Source: Gemmatimonadota bacterium (lineage in GTDB: Bacteria; Latescibacterota; UBA2968; UBA8231). From it: a stretch of 64,000 nucleotides of DNA. The position numbers were made by a program, and so were the translations under genes. Below the pieces are notes generated by a model that made no database searches, was not told where the DNA came from, and worked only from the letters and a program-made list of their open reading frames with translations. The stretch spans positions 1 through 64,000 of the forward strand of contig JABHFS010000001.1 of the NCBI GenBank assembly GCA_018672475.1, written 5' to 3'. Shown piece by piece: positions 1-7,206 of the stretch; position 1 is the first letter of the stretch; each line of letters opens with the position of its first letter.

Positions 1-1157
1 AGTTCGAGCGGGTCGTTGACTAGGTTGTAGAGTTCGACTTCAGGTTTGAAGTGGAAGTCGGGTTCGAGTGCGATCATCAGTTTCCATTCCGGCGTGCGCC
101 AGCCGTGCTTGCGCATCCAGGTGCACTCGGTGATATAGAAATCTGAATAATTAGAGGCCTGTTTGCCATCGACTAGCGGTAAGAGTGATTGGCCGTCGAA
201 CTTAATGTCGCTCTTGATATTGAGCAGATTGAGAATCGTTGGTACCAGATCTTGGTGTAGCGTGGTACCGGAAACGCGCTTGCCGGCGGGCAGTTTCCCG
301 GGCAGGCGGATGATCAGTGGTACGTAGAGGCAGTTGTCGTATATGCCGTGGTGGTCGTACCAGCAATCGTGTTCGTAGAGGGTTTCACCGTGGTCGCCGT
401 TGATGACGATCAGCGTGTCGTCGGTGAGGTTCAGCTCGTCGACGCGGGTGATGATGCGCTGTATGCAGGCGTCCATATAGGCGATGGCCCCGTCGTATTG
501 CGCGTCGACATAGTGGCGGTCGCGCACGCCCGGAGGCATCCACTCGGCGAAGAAGTCGCAGAAAGGTTTGAAGTCGAAAACCGGCTCCATCGACTTGTTC
601 TTTGGGTCGAATTCATTGCCGCTGTAAAACATGCGCTCGAACGGTGCCGGTGGTAGATAGGGGGCGTGCGGGTCCATATGGCGCAAGAAGAGAAAGAAGG
701 GTTTCTTCGATTTCGAGAGGCGTTCCAACTCGGGGATGGCAACCTGGTTGAGGTTTTCGGCCTTCGGGCTGCGGCCCTCTGCGAAGGTGCCCCAACCGGG
801 GTAGTCGAGGTATTTGTCGAAGCCGCGCGAGCTGGGGTTGCCGGAGAAACCGACGCAGGAAGTATTGTAGCCGTCTTTGCGCAGGATTTCGGGCAGGGTG
901 CGGATTTTCTTGGGCAGTCCGCCTTTGTGGCGCAGGGCGACGACGCTGGTGGAGAAGCAGTCGAGGCCGGTCAGCATCGAGGCATAGGCGGAGGTTGTTG
1001 GGATGTGTGCGGAGAAGTTGTTCTCGAAGAGTACCGCGTCTTGCGCGAAGCGGTCGATGTGCGGTGTGGTTTGGCGATCATAGCCATAACAACTCATATG
1101 GTCGGCACGTAGGCTGTCGATACCGAAGAGAATGACATTAGTTTTTTTGGTTGGCAT
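1..1157 (-). CDS. Sulfatase-like hydrolase of the alkaline phosphatase superfamily (3' end outside window)
   Basis: About 385 N-terminal residues are visible; the gene runs off the left edge. The start ATG (complement of 1155-1157) opens a product beginning MPTKKTNVILFGIDSLRADH, the usual metal-binding N-terminus of sulfatases and phosphonate/phosphodiester hydrolases. Later segments (NGDHGETLYEHDCW, PLIIRLPG, ITECTWMRKHGWRTPEWK) are sulfatase-like. The position of the formylglycine motif C/S-x-P-x-R instead reads AHIPTTSAYASMLTG. The nucleophile is therefore probably a threonine, as in phosphodiesterase/phosphatase members, and true sulfatase activity is doubtful. No signal peptide is seen, so it is probably cytoplasmic. 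Family assignment is firm; substrate is unknown. Confidence 0.85.
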   Translation of the reverse strand, partial: MPTKKTNVILFGIDSLRADHMSCYGYDRQTTPHIDRFAQDAVLFENNFSAHIPTTSAYASMLTGLDCFSTSVVALRHKGGLPKKIRTLPEILRKDGYNTSCVGFSGNPSSRGFDKYLDYPGWGTFAEGRSPKAENLNQVAIPELERLSKSKKPFFLFLRHMDPHAPYLPPAPFERMFYSGNEFDPKNKSMEPVFDFKPFCDFFAEWMPPGVRDRHYVDAQYDGAIAYMDACIQRIITRVDELNLTDDTLIVINGDHGETLYEHDCWYDHHGIYDNCLYVPLIIRLPGKLPAGKRVSGTTLHQDLVPTILNLLNIKSDIKFDGQSLLPLVDGKQASNYSDFYITECTWMRKHGWRTPEWKLMIALEPDFHFKPEVELYNLVNDPLE

Positions 1158-1165
1158 GGGATCCT

Positions 1166-1219
1166 CATGGTGTAGGTATGGAACATGGTGTAGGTATGGA
1201 ACATGGTGTAGGTATGGAA
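1166..1219. repeat. Three perfect 18-bp tandem repeats upstream of the sulfatase-like gene
   Basis: The unit catggtgtaggtatggaa occurs three times without mismatch (1166-1183, 1184-1201, 1202-1219). The array begins 9 bp upstream of the start codon of the minus-strand gene, so it lies in that gene's 5' leader or promoter. On the gene's strand the unit reads ttccatacctacaccatg; each copy offers an ATG. Confidence 0.9.
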
Positions 1220-1615
1220 TAAATAGTGCCTATGATTTACAATTTTTTACTCACTGCGTCAAGTTTGCTGAGGATACCTCACATATCATATGGGGGGTAT
1301 ATATTACAATTAAAATTTGTTTATTGCTGTGTTTTGTCGCGTATGCCGCAGGCCACAGCCCGAACCGACGCCGGCGGTCACCCAAGTCTGCTGGTGAGCG
1401 GGGGGGCGTCCACGGAAGATCTGGTAATCGAGAGAGGGTCTTCCACTGATGGAATAGCTATTTAGCAGCGGCAACTCGGCGATAGCGCGCTATCCGATTC
1501 GGCGCGTTTGACCACCGCCTACCAATTGGACCGAGGGTGAGTTGAAGACCTTTGGCAACAAGGATATGACGGACGAGTTGGGAGCCGATATCATCTAGGG
1601 TTCCCTCGGTTCATT
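1220..1615. other. Intergenic region, no gene recognised
   Basis: About 400 bp between the sulfatase-like gene and the VOC gene, both on the minus strand. The first 130 bp are AT-rich and could carry the sulfatase promoter. The rest has short open stretches in several frames with stops and no recognisable domain. It could be a decayed gene, but I cannot name it. Confidence 0.5.
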
Positions 1616-2029
1616 TTATTGGAGCACGGCGCCGGGCCACTGGTCGTCGCTGGACGTCACATCTACGGTAATCCCGTCCGGATCTTCAACTTTAAAAGCA
1701 CCTTCTTCAATCTGCTGGACGTCGACCGGTACTTTGCCGTCCAAGCCATCAGAGAAAATGTCGTAGCCCATATCCAATAGGCGTTGCCCGACCGTTGCTA
1801 GGTCAGGGACCCGCACGCCGATGTGTAGATAGTCAAGCATGCCGCTGACGTGATCGGGGCGGCTGGGGCCATTGTGTTGGAAAACCCGAAAATTGTGGTG
1901 ACCGTCGCTGAGATCGTAGCAATTTTCTTGCGTTGAGACGCAGGGCAAGCCTAGGCCATCGCGCCAAAATCGAATGGTCTTTTCCAAATCGGTAGCCCGC
2001 ACGCCAATGTGTACCAATACTGTGGACAT
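1616..2029 (-). CDS. VOC/glyoxalase-fold protein
   Basis: A 137-residue protein of the vicinal oxygen chelate superfamily. It carries the paired beta-alpha-beta-beta-beta pattern: an N-terminal half beginning VLVHIGVRATDLEKTIRFWRDGLG and a C-terminal half with LHIGVRVPDLATVGQRL and a terminal KVEDPDGITVDV. The His near the N-terminus, the second-half His and the late acidic residue are candidate metal ligands. These proteins are glyoxalases, dioxygenases or resistance proteins; the substrate cannot be read here. An excellent RBS (AAGGAGG, complement of 2036-2042) sits 7 bp upstream of the ATG. It stands alone on the minus strand. Confidence 0.85.
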   Translation of the reverse strand: MSTVLVHIGVRATDLEKTIRFWRDGLGLPCVSTQENCYDLSDGHHNFRVFQHNGPSRPDHVSGMLDYLHIGVRVPDLATVGQRLLDMGYDIFSDGLDGKVPVDVQQIEEGAFKVEDPDGITVDVTSSDDQWPGAVLQ

Positions 2030-2437
2030 ATGCCCCTCCTTTGTATGGGATGATTGTGATGATCGGATAATATAGTAAATGGTGGGAGCTAATGCAGTGG
2101 GGACAAGGAACGGGTTTTAGGCGGCGTTGGGAGGGGGGAGCGAGTGCAATGGCAGGACTTATATCAGCAAGGAGCACAAAGCTATTTCTGTTTTCCCCAT
2201 CCAGTTTAATGGAAATCAATTAATCTGAGAAATATTTTATCGGTTAATAAGTTATTGTTTTGCTGATAGATGGAGCAATCGCAATAAAAGAGAGCGCTGA
2301 TAGGAGGTGAATTCCATTGACTTCTATACAAATGTATACTATCCTTTTGTGTAGGTAGTATGCAGGGTGCTTAAGTGCTACATGATGGGGCAAATGGGCC
2401 GGCCATTTCGCCTCGATACCCAGGGGGAGCAGGAGCA
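2030..2437. other. AT-rich intergenic region
   Basis: About 400 bp between the minus-strand VOC gene and the plus-strand small genes, so it should hold divergent promoters. Short reading frames here have no RBS or recognisable domain. I see no hairpin-plus-T-tract terminator. Confidence 0.4.
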
Positions 2438-2593
2438 ATGAATCATATTTTTGCGATGCACGTATTGCGTGAGATAGTCCAAAAGGAAAAAGTTCGGCGC
2501 GAGATGGAAGAAATTACGGAGATGGGGTTGATGTATATGGGGTCAGTTATCGTCGTCGTCCTGAGTTTTCCTGCTTTCCAATACCTCGCCTAA
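2438..2593 (+). CDS. Small single-pass membrane protein (51 aa)
   Basis: The frame is open from 2375, but the ATG at 2438 has AGGAG 5 bp upstream and is the better start. The product begins MNHIFAMHVLREIVQKEKVRRE, a charged amphipathic stretch, followed by one hydrophobic segment (LMYMGSVIVVVLSFPAFQYLA) at the C-terminus. It precedes the HTH gene by 41 bp, on the same strand. I do not recognise a family. The RBS and charge-then-TM architecture favour a real small gene. Confidence 0.45.
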   Translation: MNHIFAMHVLREIVQKEKVRREMEEITEMGLMYMGSVIVVVLSFPAFQYLA

Positions 2594-2634
2594 ACGCAAC
2601 ACTTGAATAAGCAATAGAAAATAGGGAGAAAGTC

Positions 2635-2859
2635 ATGCCGTCTATCGAAAAAGATCGCATCGAGCGCGCCGCGCGAATCTACGCCAGTAATGATGCCGCC
2701 GGTTCGGCCTTGGGCATTGCTCCGGGCAGTTTTGGTCGTCTCTGCCGCCGCTATGGTATTGAGACGCCGCAAGCCCGCAAGCGCCGTCGGCGCAACGAGT
2801 GGCAACGAAATGTCTTTGGGCTGAGTCGAGACCCTATAAGCTGTGACCGGTTAGAGTAA
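2635..2859 (+). CDS. Small HTH-like DNA-binding protein upstream of ssb
   Basis: A 74-residue basic protein. Residues 8-45 (RIERAARIYASNDAAGSALG, then a helix containing SFGRLCRRYGIETP) look like a helix-turn-helix: a short helix, the turn ALGIAPG, then a recognition helix. A run of Arg/Lys (KRRRR) follows. GGGAGA 5 bp before the start is a good RBS. It ends 12 bp before ssb and is probably cotranscribed with it. A link to replication or to ssb control is inference; a domesticated resolvase-type HTH is another possibility. Confidence 0.6.
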   Translation: MPSIEKDRIERAARIYASNDAAGSALGIAPGSFGRLCRRYGIETPQARKRRRRNEWQRNVFGLSRDPISCDRLE

Positions 2860-2871
2860 AGGAGAAATGAT

Positions 2872-3309
2872 ATGTCAAAGGGAAGCGTCAATAAAGTCAT
2901 TCTAATCGGCAATCTGGGGTCTGATCCTGAAGTGCGTTTTACCCCCAGTGGCGTCCAGGTGGCTAATTTCAGCCTTGCGACAAGTGAATCGTGGACCGAT
3001 AAGGCCGGGGAACGCCAGGAGCGGGCGGAGTGGCATCGTATCGTTTTATGGCGGCGTCTGGCCGAGGTTGCCGGCCAATATCTAAAAAAGGGCAGTAAGA
3101 TCTATATCGAGGGCAAATTGCAAACTCGCTCTTGGGAAGATCAAAACGGCCAGAAGCGCTATACCACCGAAGTCGTCGCCAATTCCCTGGAGATGCTTGA
3201 GGGAGGTCAGGCCGCCGTCACCGCTGAGGTTGATATGGCCTATAGCAATTCCCCCGCCGGTGTTCCCGTGTTTGCCGGTGTTCCAAGCGACGACGGGCTC
3301 CCTTTCTAA
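2872..3309 (+). CDS. ssb: Single-stranded DNA-binding protein
   Basis: A 145-residue SSB that binds ssDNA as a tetramer in replication, repair and recombination. The N-terminal OB fold is clear: [65 protein letters not shown] short linker leads to the acidic C-terminal tip DDGLPF, close to the DDDLPF/DDDIPF consensus that docks partner proteins. AAAGGAG precedes the start. The gene follows the HTH ORF closely and ends before a strong terminator at 3377-3411. The linker is shorter than in E. coli SSB. Confidence 0.97.
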   Translation: MSKGSVNKVILIGNLGSDPEVRFTPSGVQVANFSLATSESWTDKAGERQERAEWHRIVLWRRLAEVAGQYLKKGSKIYIEGKLQTRSWEDQNGQKRYTTEVVANSLEMLEGGQAAVTAEVDMAYSNSPAGVPVFAGVPSDDGLPF

Positions 3310-3376
3310 GTCGCCGCACGCCTCCTCGTTTACCCGTCCCTCCAATCTTGACGGCCAGACGAGATGTATTAACTTG

Positions 3377-3411
3377 GTCACGCATCTGTAATTGATGCGT
3401 GACTTTTTTTT
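3377..3411 (+). terminator. Rho-independent terminator after ssb
   Basis: Perfect 10-bp stem gtcacgcatc (3377-3386) / gatgcgtgac (3394-3403), a 7-nt loop, then eight T residues. It ends the small ORF-HTH-ssb unit. Confidence 0.9.
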
Positions 3412-3438
3412 GTATTAGACCAATGAGGAGTGGCAGCG

Positions 3439-4275
3439 ATGGCCTTTGAACTCAATGCAACAAGCAAGATCAAGAGCATAACTAATACTTATGAGGGGCC
3501 TCGTTTTCGCGATGGTCGCCCCAAAGTTACTGATGATATCGTCGAGCGGATGAAGCTGGTGACGATTGAAGAGGCTTGGGGGGTACTCATGGGGAAGGGG
3601 CACAAATTCCAATTCGAGGGCGATTGGACGAATTTGCATCCCGATCGGGTGATCGTCGGGCGGGCAGTGACCGCCCGTTATATTCCGCATCGCCCGGATT
3701 TTAATGATGTGGTGCAAGAGGAGGGCAAACGATACAAGCGGATCGGCGGTCAGAATAGCTGGGTCATCGACTCCTTGGTCAAAAATGACGTGCTGGTCGT
3801 TGACCTTTTTGGCAAAGTGTTGCGGGGGACTTTTATCGGTGATAATCTAGGTACTGCGATTGCCACCAATACCGGCGGCACAGGATTAGTTGTCGATGGC
3901 GGTATTCGCGATGACCACCGCGTGCGCCAATTGCCGATTAACGTTTTGTGCAAGGGGCTCGATCCCTCGGCGATCGGCGATGTGACAATGGCTGAAATGA
4001 ACGGCCCGATACGCATCGGCGAGGCCGTCTGTATGCCGGGCGATATCGTTTTGGCGACACCGACGGGCGTGATCTTTGTGCCGCCGCAATATGCGCAGGA
4101 AGTCGTAGAACAATCCGAAAATACCCGATTGCGCGACTATTGGGGCAAGAATACCATCGCCGATGGCCGTTATACCCCGGGCGAGGTCGATCGCAAGTGG
4201 TCGGCTAAGATGGACAAGGAATTCGCCAAATGGGAGAAGACCGCGGATATCGAGGCGATCTTCGCTGAGCTATAG
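3439..4275 (+). CDS. RraA-like / HMG-aldolase family protein
   Basis: The RraA/MenG-like fold is shared by regulators of RNase E and by class II pyruvate aldolases of the HMG/CHA type. The core is visible: VIVGRAVTARYIPHRPDF, VLVVDLFGKVLRGTFIGDNL, a TNTGGTGLVVDGGIRDDHRV segment, and PGDIVLATPTGVIFVPPQ. The GDNL region and the GGIRD Arg-Asp pair match the aldolase active site (pyruvate-binding Arg, metal-binding Asp), so a lyase or decarboxylase is likelier than an RNase E inhibitor. At 278 residues it is longer than 160-residue RraA, with extra N- and C-terminal helical parts. The ATG at 3439 has GAGGAG 8 bp upstream; an upstream GTG at 3430 is less likely. Confidence 0.85.
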   Translation: MAFELNATSKIKSITNTYEGPRFRDGRPKVTDDIVERMKLVTIEEAWGVLMGKGHKFQFEGDWTNLHPDRVIVGRAVTARYIPHRPDFNDVVQEEGKRYKRIGGQNSWVIDSLVKNDVLVVDLFGKVLRGTFIGDNLGTAIATNTGGTGLVVDGGIRDDHRVRQLPINVLCKGLDPSAIGDVTMAEMNGPIRIGEAVCMPGDIVLATPTGVIFVPPQYAQEVVEQSENTRLRDYWGKNTIADGRYTPGEVDRKWSAKMDKEFAKWEKTADIEAIFAEL

Positions 4276-4297
4276 ACTGTACTAGCGAAACGAAGAG

Positions 4298-4331
4298 AGC
4301 GGGACGGCGTTATCGCCGTCCCGCTTTTTTT
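4298..4331 (+). terminator. Rho-independent terminator after the RraA-like gene
   Basis: Perfect 12-bp stem agcgggacggcg (4298-4309) / cgccgtcccgct (4314-4325), tetraloop ttat, and a T tract to 4331. Confidence 0.95.
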
Positions 4332-4426
4332 ATAAGCGAAAGAGATGGTTGACCGGACTGGGATGACCTTCAATAGTTGACCCAAGTTAAGGGTGAGTAT
4401 TTCTTAACCGAAATGGAGAAATACTC

Positions 4427-4693
4427 ATGAAAGGCAAAACGCATAGCACCGAAGAGATTATTCGAATTTTGCGACAGGCCGATGGCGGTGTAACCGCCCA
4501 ATCGGTTTGCCGTAAGCACAATATCTCAGAGCAGACGTTCTATCGCTGGAAAAAGAAATACGGCGATATGGAATTAGCCGATGCTAGGCGCTTAAAAGAA
4601 TTAGAAAAAGAAAACGCCGAGTTAAAAAAGATGTTGGCCGAATCGATGCTGGAAAATCGAGTGCTCAAAGAGGTCAATTCAAAAAAATGGTAA
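4427..4693 (+). CDS. IS3-family transposase OrfA
   Basis: An 88-residue HTH protein. Residues 1-50 carry the IS3 OrfA helix-turn-helix (STEEIIRILRQADGG, then SVCRKHNISEQTFYRWKKKYG). A leucine-zipper helix rich in Leu/Glu/Lys follows (LKELEKENAELKKMLAESML). Full length for the IS407-type subgroup. Its stop overlaps the start of orfB in another frame, the usual arrangement for OrfAB production by programmed frameshifting. It is probably inactive because orfB is deleted. Confidence 0.88.
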   Translation: MKGKTHSTEEIIRILRQADGGVTAQSVCRKHNISEQTFYRWKKKYGDMELADARRLKELEKENAELKKMLAESMLENRVLKEVNSKKW

Positions 4694-5077
4694 GCCCTTC
4701 GCAGAAAAAGTTGGCGGTTGCGCACGTGGTGCAGCAGCGCTTGTGCTCGGTGCGGAGGGCCTGCTGGCCCTGGATTTATCGCCGCCAAAGTCCAACAATG
4801 GCTAAGAGACAACCGCATCAAGACAATCTACATTGACCCAGGTAGTCCGTGGAAAAATGGATACATAGAAAGTTTTCACAGCCGTTTTCGCGACGAGTGC
4901 CTAAACCGAGAAATGCTACTCAATCTGCGCGAAGCACGAGTGGTCATTGCGGATTGGCGTCAACATTGTAATCGAGAAAGACCCCATAGTCGACTCGGCT
5001 ACCTCAGCCCGGAAGACTTTATACAAACCAAAATACTTGTATCTCACACCCTAACTGGGCCAATTATTAGGTCCCGC
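4687..5077 (+). pseudogene. IS3-family transposase OrfB, internally deleted
   Basis: The ATG at 4687 opens a normal OrfB N-terminus (MVSPSQKKLAVAHVVQQR, then SVRRACW) that breaks near 4770. In a different frame the C-terminal catalytic part continues: GFIAAKVQQWLRDN, IDPGSPWKNGYIESFHSRFR, LNREMLLNL, RERPHSRLGYLSPEDF. This keeps the second Asp and the Glu of the DDE integrase core. About 130 residues with the first catalytic Asp are missing, so the transposase is dead. The downstream frame stays open to 5131 only because it runs into flanking DNA. Confidence 0.8.
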
Positions 5078-5200
5078 TCACGGGTTGTATTCGGCTCCTG
5101 CCAAAAGCTCGACGTCTGGCAGAGCGGCTAACTCATTGAGGTTGCTCCATAGGTGGTCGTGGGCCATGCCCAGTACTGCGCAGCGCAATGCGTCGGCCAT
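5078..5200 (-). pseudogene. 5' fragment of a Gfo/Idh/MocA oxidoreductase gene cut by the IS3 relic
   Basis: On the minus strand an ATG (complement of 5198-5200), preceded by a good AAGGAA ribosome site, opens 40 residues. They start MADALRCAVLGMAHDHLW and continue NELAALPDVELLAGAEYNP before a stop at the IS junction. This is the first beta-alpha-beta of the NAD(P)-binding Rossmann fold as found in Gfo/Idh/MocA proteins. The rest of the gene is absent on the far side of the IS, where the RraA gene lies, so insertion was followed by deletion. Confidence 0.65.
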
Positions 5201-5370
5201 TGTGGTTTCCTTTCTTCTTGGTATGTGGCGCTATTCCGGTCGGAAGCTCAACCTATGCCGCGCTTTATGGTCTGACAAGAGAGGTGAGTGGGGGCGGTGG
5301 TCCATTCTATTCGCTCCTTCGCTTTGCGGCGAGATCTATACGAGCGGGGCGGGAAGTGCGTTCTGACCAA

Positions 5371-5405
5371 TAAAAAATCCCAGCGGAGAAATACTCCGCC
5401 GGGAT
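5371..5405 (-). terminator. Rho-independent terminator after the peroxiredoxin gene
   Basis: Read on the minus strand: stem atcccggcggag / ctccgctgggat (one G-T pair) with a 5-nt loop, followed by a T tract (complement of 5372-5377). It lies just past the peroxiredoxin stop. Confidence 0.85.
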
Positions 5406-5428
5406 CAGTTCGCGTGTGTGACTGGGGC

Positions 5429-6064
5429 TTATTTATTGGGCTGTGGCGTGACGCGCAAATAGGGTTTAATCGCAGTGAAACCCTTGGGAAATTTTTCTTT
5501 GGCATCCTCGTCGGAAACTGCGGGCACGATGATGCAGTCGTCGCCGTCTTGCCAGTTGGCGGGGGTGGCGACCGAGTGGTTGGCCGTCAATTGCAGCGAG
5601 TCGATGACGCGCAAAATTTCGCCGAAGTTGCGGCCGGTCGAGGCGGGATAGGTCAACGTTAGCTTGACCGTCTTGTCCGGGCCGATGACGAAGACCGAGC
5701 GCACGGTCAAATTGTTGAGCGCATTGGGGTGGATCATATCGTAGAGCTCGGCTACTTTGCGCTCGGGGTCGGCAGCGATCGGGAAGTCGAGGCTGGCATT
5801 TTGGGTTTCGTTGATATCGGCGATCCAGCCCTTGTGGTCTTCGACCGAGTCGACGCTGAGTGCCATGATCTTGACGTCGCGTTTTTTGAACTCGTCGTTG
5901 ATATTGGCCGCGGCCCCCAATTCGGTGGTGCAGACGGGGGTAAAATCGGCGGGGGGGGAAAAGAGTACGCCCCACGAGTCGCCGAGCCACTCGTGAAAAT
6001 TGATCGTGCCGGCGGTGGATTCGGTGGTAAAATTGGGAGCTTCGTCTCCGAGGCGGATGGCCAT
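5429..6064 (-). CDS. 1-Cys peroxiredoxin (Prx6 type)
   Basis: A 211-residue thiol peroxidase that reduces H2O2 and organic hydroperoxides. The peroxidatic Cys45 lies in DFTPVCTTELG. Other Prx6 features are KIMALSVDSVEDHKGWI, FPIAADPERKVAELYDM, VFVIGPDKTVKLTLTYPASTGRNF, and a long C-terminal extension (DGDDCIIVPAVSDEDAKEKF) typical of the subfamily. The usual FSHPADFTP reads FSPPADFTP: the conserved His is Pro37, caused by a run of eight C in the coding strand. That could be a real change or a read error. Likely cytoplasmic and monocistronic, with GGAGC as RBS and its own terminator. Confidence 0.95.
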   Translation of the reverse strand: MAIRLGDEAPNFTTESTAGTINFHEWLGDSWGVLFSPPADFTPVCTTELGAAANINDEFKKRDVKIMALSVDSVEDHKGWIADINETQNASLDFPIAADPERKVAELYDMIHPNALNNLTVRSVFVIGPDKTVKLTLTYPASTGRNFGEILRVIDSLQLTANHSVATPANWQDGDDCIIVPAVSDEDAKEKFPKGFTAIKPYLRVTPQPNK

Positions 6065-6135
6065 TATATTGCTCCAAGCATAAGAGAGTGGGGGATGTTT
6101 TAACGTTTGCTAAAGTACATATGGTATTCGCGTTG

Positions 6136-6963
6136 TCAATTGGATACAGAATTTTTTTTGAGGTAACGGGCACTTTCCCTTATCGCTGCGTCGATGCCCA
6201 ATTCGGCGGAGGCCTGGTGGATCGTGATATGGCCTTGATAGTCGATGGCTGCGAGCGCGTCGATCAATGGTCGGAAATCGATACCTCCGTCTTCCCAGAG
6301 CGGTATTTGCCGGAACGGCACCGGGCCGCGGCACCAAGTGTCGAGGGTGTCGGGACCGTCCGGGTTCAGCACTTGATTTTGTAGATAGACGTTGAAAAGA
6401 TAGGGGGCGAAACGGCGGATTGTCTGCAAGCCATACGGTTGCGCGCAGAGTTCGAGGTTGGCCGGTTCGTAGATCAAACCGAAGTTGGACCGGTCGATAC
6501 TTTTGAGGACTTCTAACGACCGGTCGATTTCTTCAAAGAGGCTACGAGTGTGGCATTGATGGGCCAGGCGCAGGTTTCTTTCGGCCGCTTCATCGGAGGC
6601 CCGGCGGGCCCAAGGGATATCGTCATCCGTTTTAAGGCAGACGCGCAGCAGGGGGGCGCCGAGTTGTTCGGCCAAGTCGAGATAGGGGGTTATATTGCGC
6701 AGGGCATTGGGGCCTTGTGCGGAGTTTTCGGGAATGGGGAAATCGCCGGTCAGCATCGAGATGGGCAGTTGGTGGTGGTCGAGTAGGGTGCGGGCGGCGG
6801 TGATTTCTTCGGGTGGGCTATGGGTGCCAATTTGCGAGGCGCGCATGCAGAGGGCGTTGTAGCCGTATCGAGTGGCTAGGATGACTAGTTGCTCGAGGGT
6901 GAGGTTGGCTTCGCGTTTGGCGCGGAATTTTTCGGCGACGCGTACGGAGAGCGAGAGTTTCAT
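6136..6963 (-). CDS. Sugar phosphate isomerase/epimerase-like TIM-barrel protein
   Basis: Xylose-isomerase-like TIM barrel (AP endonuclease family 2 fold). Seen: KLSLSVRVAEKF at the first strand, RYGYNALCMRASQIGTHS, APLLRVCLKT, FGLIYEPANLELC, FNVYLQNQVL, WEDGGIDFRPLIDALAAIDYQGHITIH. The Glu in YEPANL and the His/Gln in ITIHQ are positioned like metal or substrate ligands. I chose the ATG at 6963 because the family's first strand starts there; the frame is open to an upstream ATG at 7017. Such proteins epimerise or isomerise sugars and inositols; the substrate is unknown. Confidence 0.8.
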   Translation of the reverse strand: MKLSLSVRVAEKFRAKREANLTLEQLVILATRYGYNALCMRASQIGTHSPPEEITAARTLLDHHQLPISMLTGDFPIPENSAQGPNALRNITPYLDLAEQLGAPLLRVCLKTDDDIPWARRASDEAAERNLRLAHQCHTRSLFEEIDRSLEVLKSIDRSNFGLIYEPANLELCAQPYGLQTIRRFAPYLFNVYLQNQVLNPDGPDTLDTWCRGPVPFRQIPLWEDGGIDFRPLIDALAAIDYQGHITIHQASAELGIDAAIRESARYLKKNSVSN

Positions 6964-7206
6964 ATTGTGCCCAGTGGTTGGCGGTGGGGCAAGGAATGTT
7001 CCCCTGCGCTCATGCACGTATCGCGCTGCGGGAGCTCGTTCGACTCATGTCGGGCTCCAAGGGGTTTTAATTTATTCTACAGGATAGCAAAGTAAACTAA
7101 ACAAACTGCTAGGGGAATACTCCTTGTTCCACCTCGGTAGTTTAGGTGTCTTATGATAGGAACTTCAAGCGGTAGTAAATTGTAAAAAGAAAGGGTGGGT
7201 AGACAA

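Larger units (their letters stand above)
4378..5077 (+). mobile_element. Decayed IS3-family insertion sequence
   Basis: Contains an intact-looking orfA (4427-4693) and an orfB with a large internal deletion. The left end has tgacccaagttaagggtgag (4378-4397). Near the right end the complement of about 5042-5060 reads roughly cccagttagggtgtgag, an imperfect match that could be the right inverted repeat. The right boundary is set by where a truncated oxidoreductase reading frame resumes (5078). No target duplication was identified, so the exact ends are uncertain. Confidence 0.7.

Noticed and set aside
348..1112. Open reading frames on the plus strand across the sulfatase-like gene
   Set aside because: They are antisense shadows; the minus-strand frame is open throughout and carries sulfatase motifs.
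2244..2438. Minus-strand 64-aa ORF in the AT-rich intergenic region
   Set aside because: It has no RBS or domain, and its composition reflects AT-rich intergenic DNA.
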